This document shows, one piece after another, positions 63,645 through 64,000 of a stretch of DNA of 64,000 nucleotides. This stretch comes from Ancylobacter pratisalsi (lineage in GTDB: Bacteria; Pseudomonadota; Alphaproteobacteria; Rhizobiales; Xanthobacteraceae). The stretch covers positions 1,488,001-1,552,000 of the forward strand of contig NZ_CP048630.1 in the NCBI RefSeq assembly GCF_010669125.1. The letters are read 5' to 3'. The position numbers and the translations under genes were made by a program. The notes under the pieces were generated by a model. The model was not told the origin of the DNA. It did no database searches and saw nothing but the letters and a program-made list of their open reading frames with translations. The stretch's first letter is position 1; every line of letters begins with the position of its first letter.

Positions 63645-64000
63645 ATGAACATGCATCAGAATTTCGCGACCGGATCGTCGCTCAGGATCGCGGTCATTGG
63701 CAGCGGCATTTCCGGGCTGTCGGCGGCGTGGCTGCTCTCCTCCCGTCACGACGTGACCCTGTTCGAGGCCGAATCGCGCCTTGGTGGACATTCCAATACC
63801 GTGGAAGTGGCCGGCACGCCGGTCGATACCGGTTTCATCGTCTATAATGAGAAGACGTACCCCAATCTCACCGCCCTGTTCGCGCATCTGAAGGTGCGCA
63901 CCCGTGAGTCGGACATGTCCTTCGCGGTGTCGCTGGATGATGGGCGGCTGGAATATTCCGGTTCGGGCCTGCGCGGCCTGTTCGGACAGCCGGCCAATCT
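63645..64000 (+). CDS. FAD-dependent amine-oxidase-like protein, N-terminal part
   Basis: Cut by the right edge; 118 codons seen. FAD motif IAVIGSGISGLSAAWLLSSR (about 15-34), then FEAESRLGGHSNTVEV and DTGFIVYNEKTYPNLTALF. This resembles the NAD(P)-binding flavoproteins found next to Cfa-like and DUF1365 genes in RpoE regulons. RpoE-type promoter lies 46 bases before ATG 63645. Confidence 0.88.
   Translation, partial: MNMHQNFATGSSLRIAVIGSGISGLSAAWLLSSRHDVTLFEAESRLGGHSNTVEVAGTPVDTGFIVYNEKTYPNLTALFAHLKVRTRESDMSFAVSLDDGRLEYSGSGLRGLFGQPAN

Noticed and set aside
1..64000. CRISPR array, tRNA, rRNA, prophage or integrase
   Set aside because: No regular spacer-repeat pattern, no tRNA-like T-loop with paired acceptor ends, and no phage-type genes were found by reading.

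Overview
The window is high-GC DNA with no phage or complete insertion sequence and no tRNA or rRNA that I could see. Gene content points to an alphaproteobacterium, most likely of the Hyphomicrobiales (Rhizobiales): AapJQMP-type amino-acid transporter, AcuR/AcuI, RpoE/ChrR, urtABCDE, DUF1488 and other rhizobial small proteins, and a dispersed palindromic repeat after a PPK2 gene. Xanthobacteraceae (Ancylobacter or Starkeya type) is a guess from style, not something shown.

Layout. 1-474: start of a DUF72 gene (cut by the left edge). 866-5843: tripartite efflux/ribosome-associated ABC operon (HlyD-like, RbbA-like, YhhJ-like). 5833-13081 (minus) with a divergent DeoR regulator (13620-14399): a TRAP transporter linked to a GlpA-like dehydrogenase, a second flavoprotein and a glycerol-kinase-like kinase. 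14904-15329: HbpS/GlcG-like protein. 15915-20305: enolase-superfamily enzyme, a second TRAP transporter and an 81-residue orphan protein. 20363-22042: acuR-acuI with a striking operator/promoter. 22146-27820: GntR regulator, polar amino-acid ABC transporter, amidohydrolase, hydantoin-racemase-like enzyme. 28034-31666: TAXI-TRAP system with DUF1850. 31832-31978: tiny secreted Cys/His-rich protein. 32125-39250: GntR, aapJQMP, class V aminotransferase, threonine-aldolase-like enzyme. 39281-47476: housekeeping and small conserved genes (alpha-hydroxy-acid oxidase, cold-shock protein, transglutaminase, PPK2, Tex). 47621-58881: two acetamidase/formamidase loci, one with urtABCDE (minus) and one with a NitT/TauT-type ABC transporter (plus), separated by an IS3-OrfA-like HTH gene. 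59027-64000: an RpoE/ChrR stress locus with lipid-modifying genes and three matching ECF-type promoters.

How it works together. Most of the window is a series of self-contained scavenging modules: one regulator, one high-affinity uptake system and one or two catabolic enzymes each. The substrates appear to be polyols or their phosphates, sugar acids, acrylate/C3 acids, amino acids and cyclic ureides, hydroxy-amino acids, and short amides/urea. Stable hairpins follow four of the solute-binding-protein genes, probably setting binding-protein to membrane-subunit ratios. The right end is different: it is a stress regulon in which the sigma factor, its zinc anti-sigma factor, a hydrolase, a DUF1295 membrane protein and a Cfa-like methyltransferase form one operon. 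The divergent flavoprotein and the convergent DUF2177 gene carry the same promoter motif, which suggests membrane-lipid remodelling under singlet-oxygen or peroxide-type stress.
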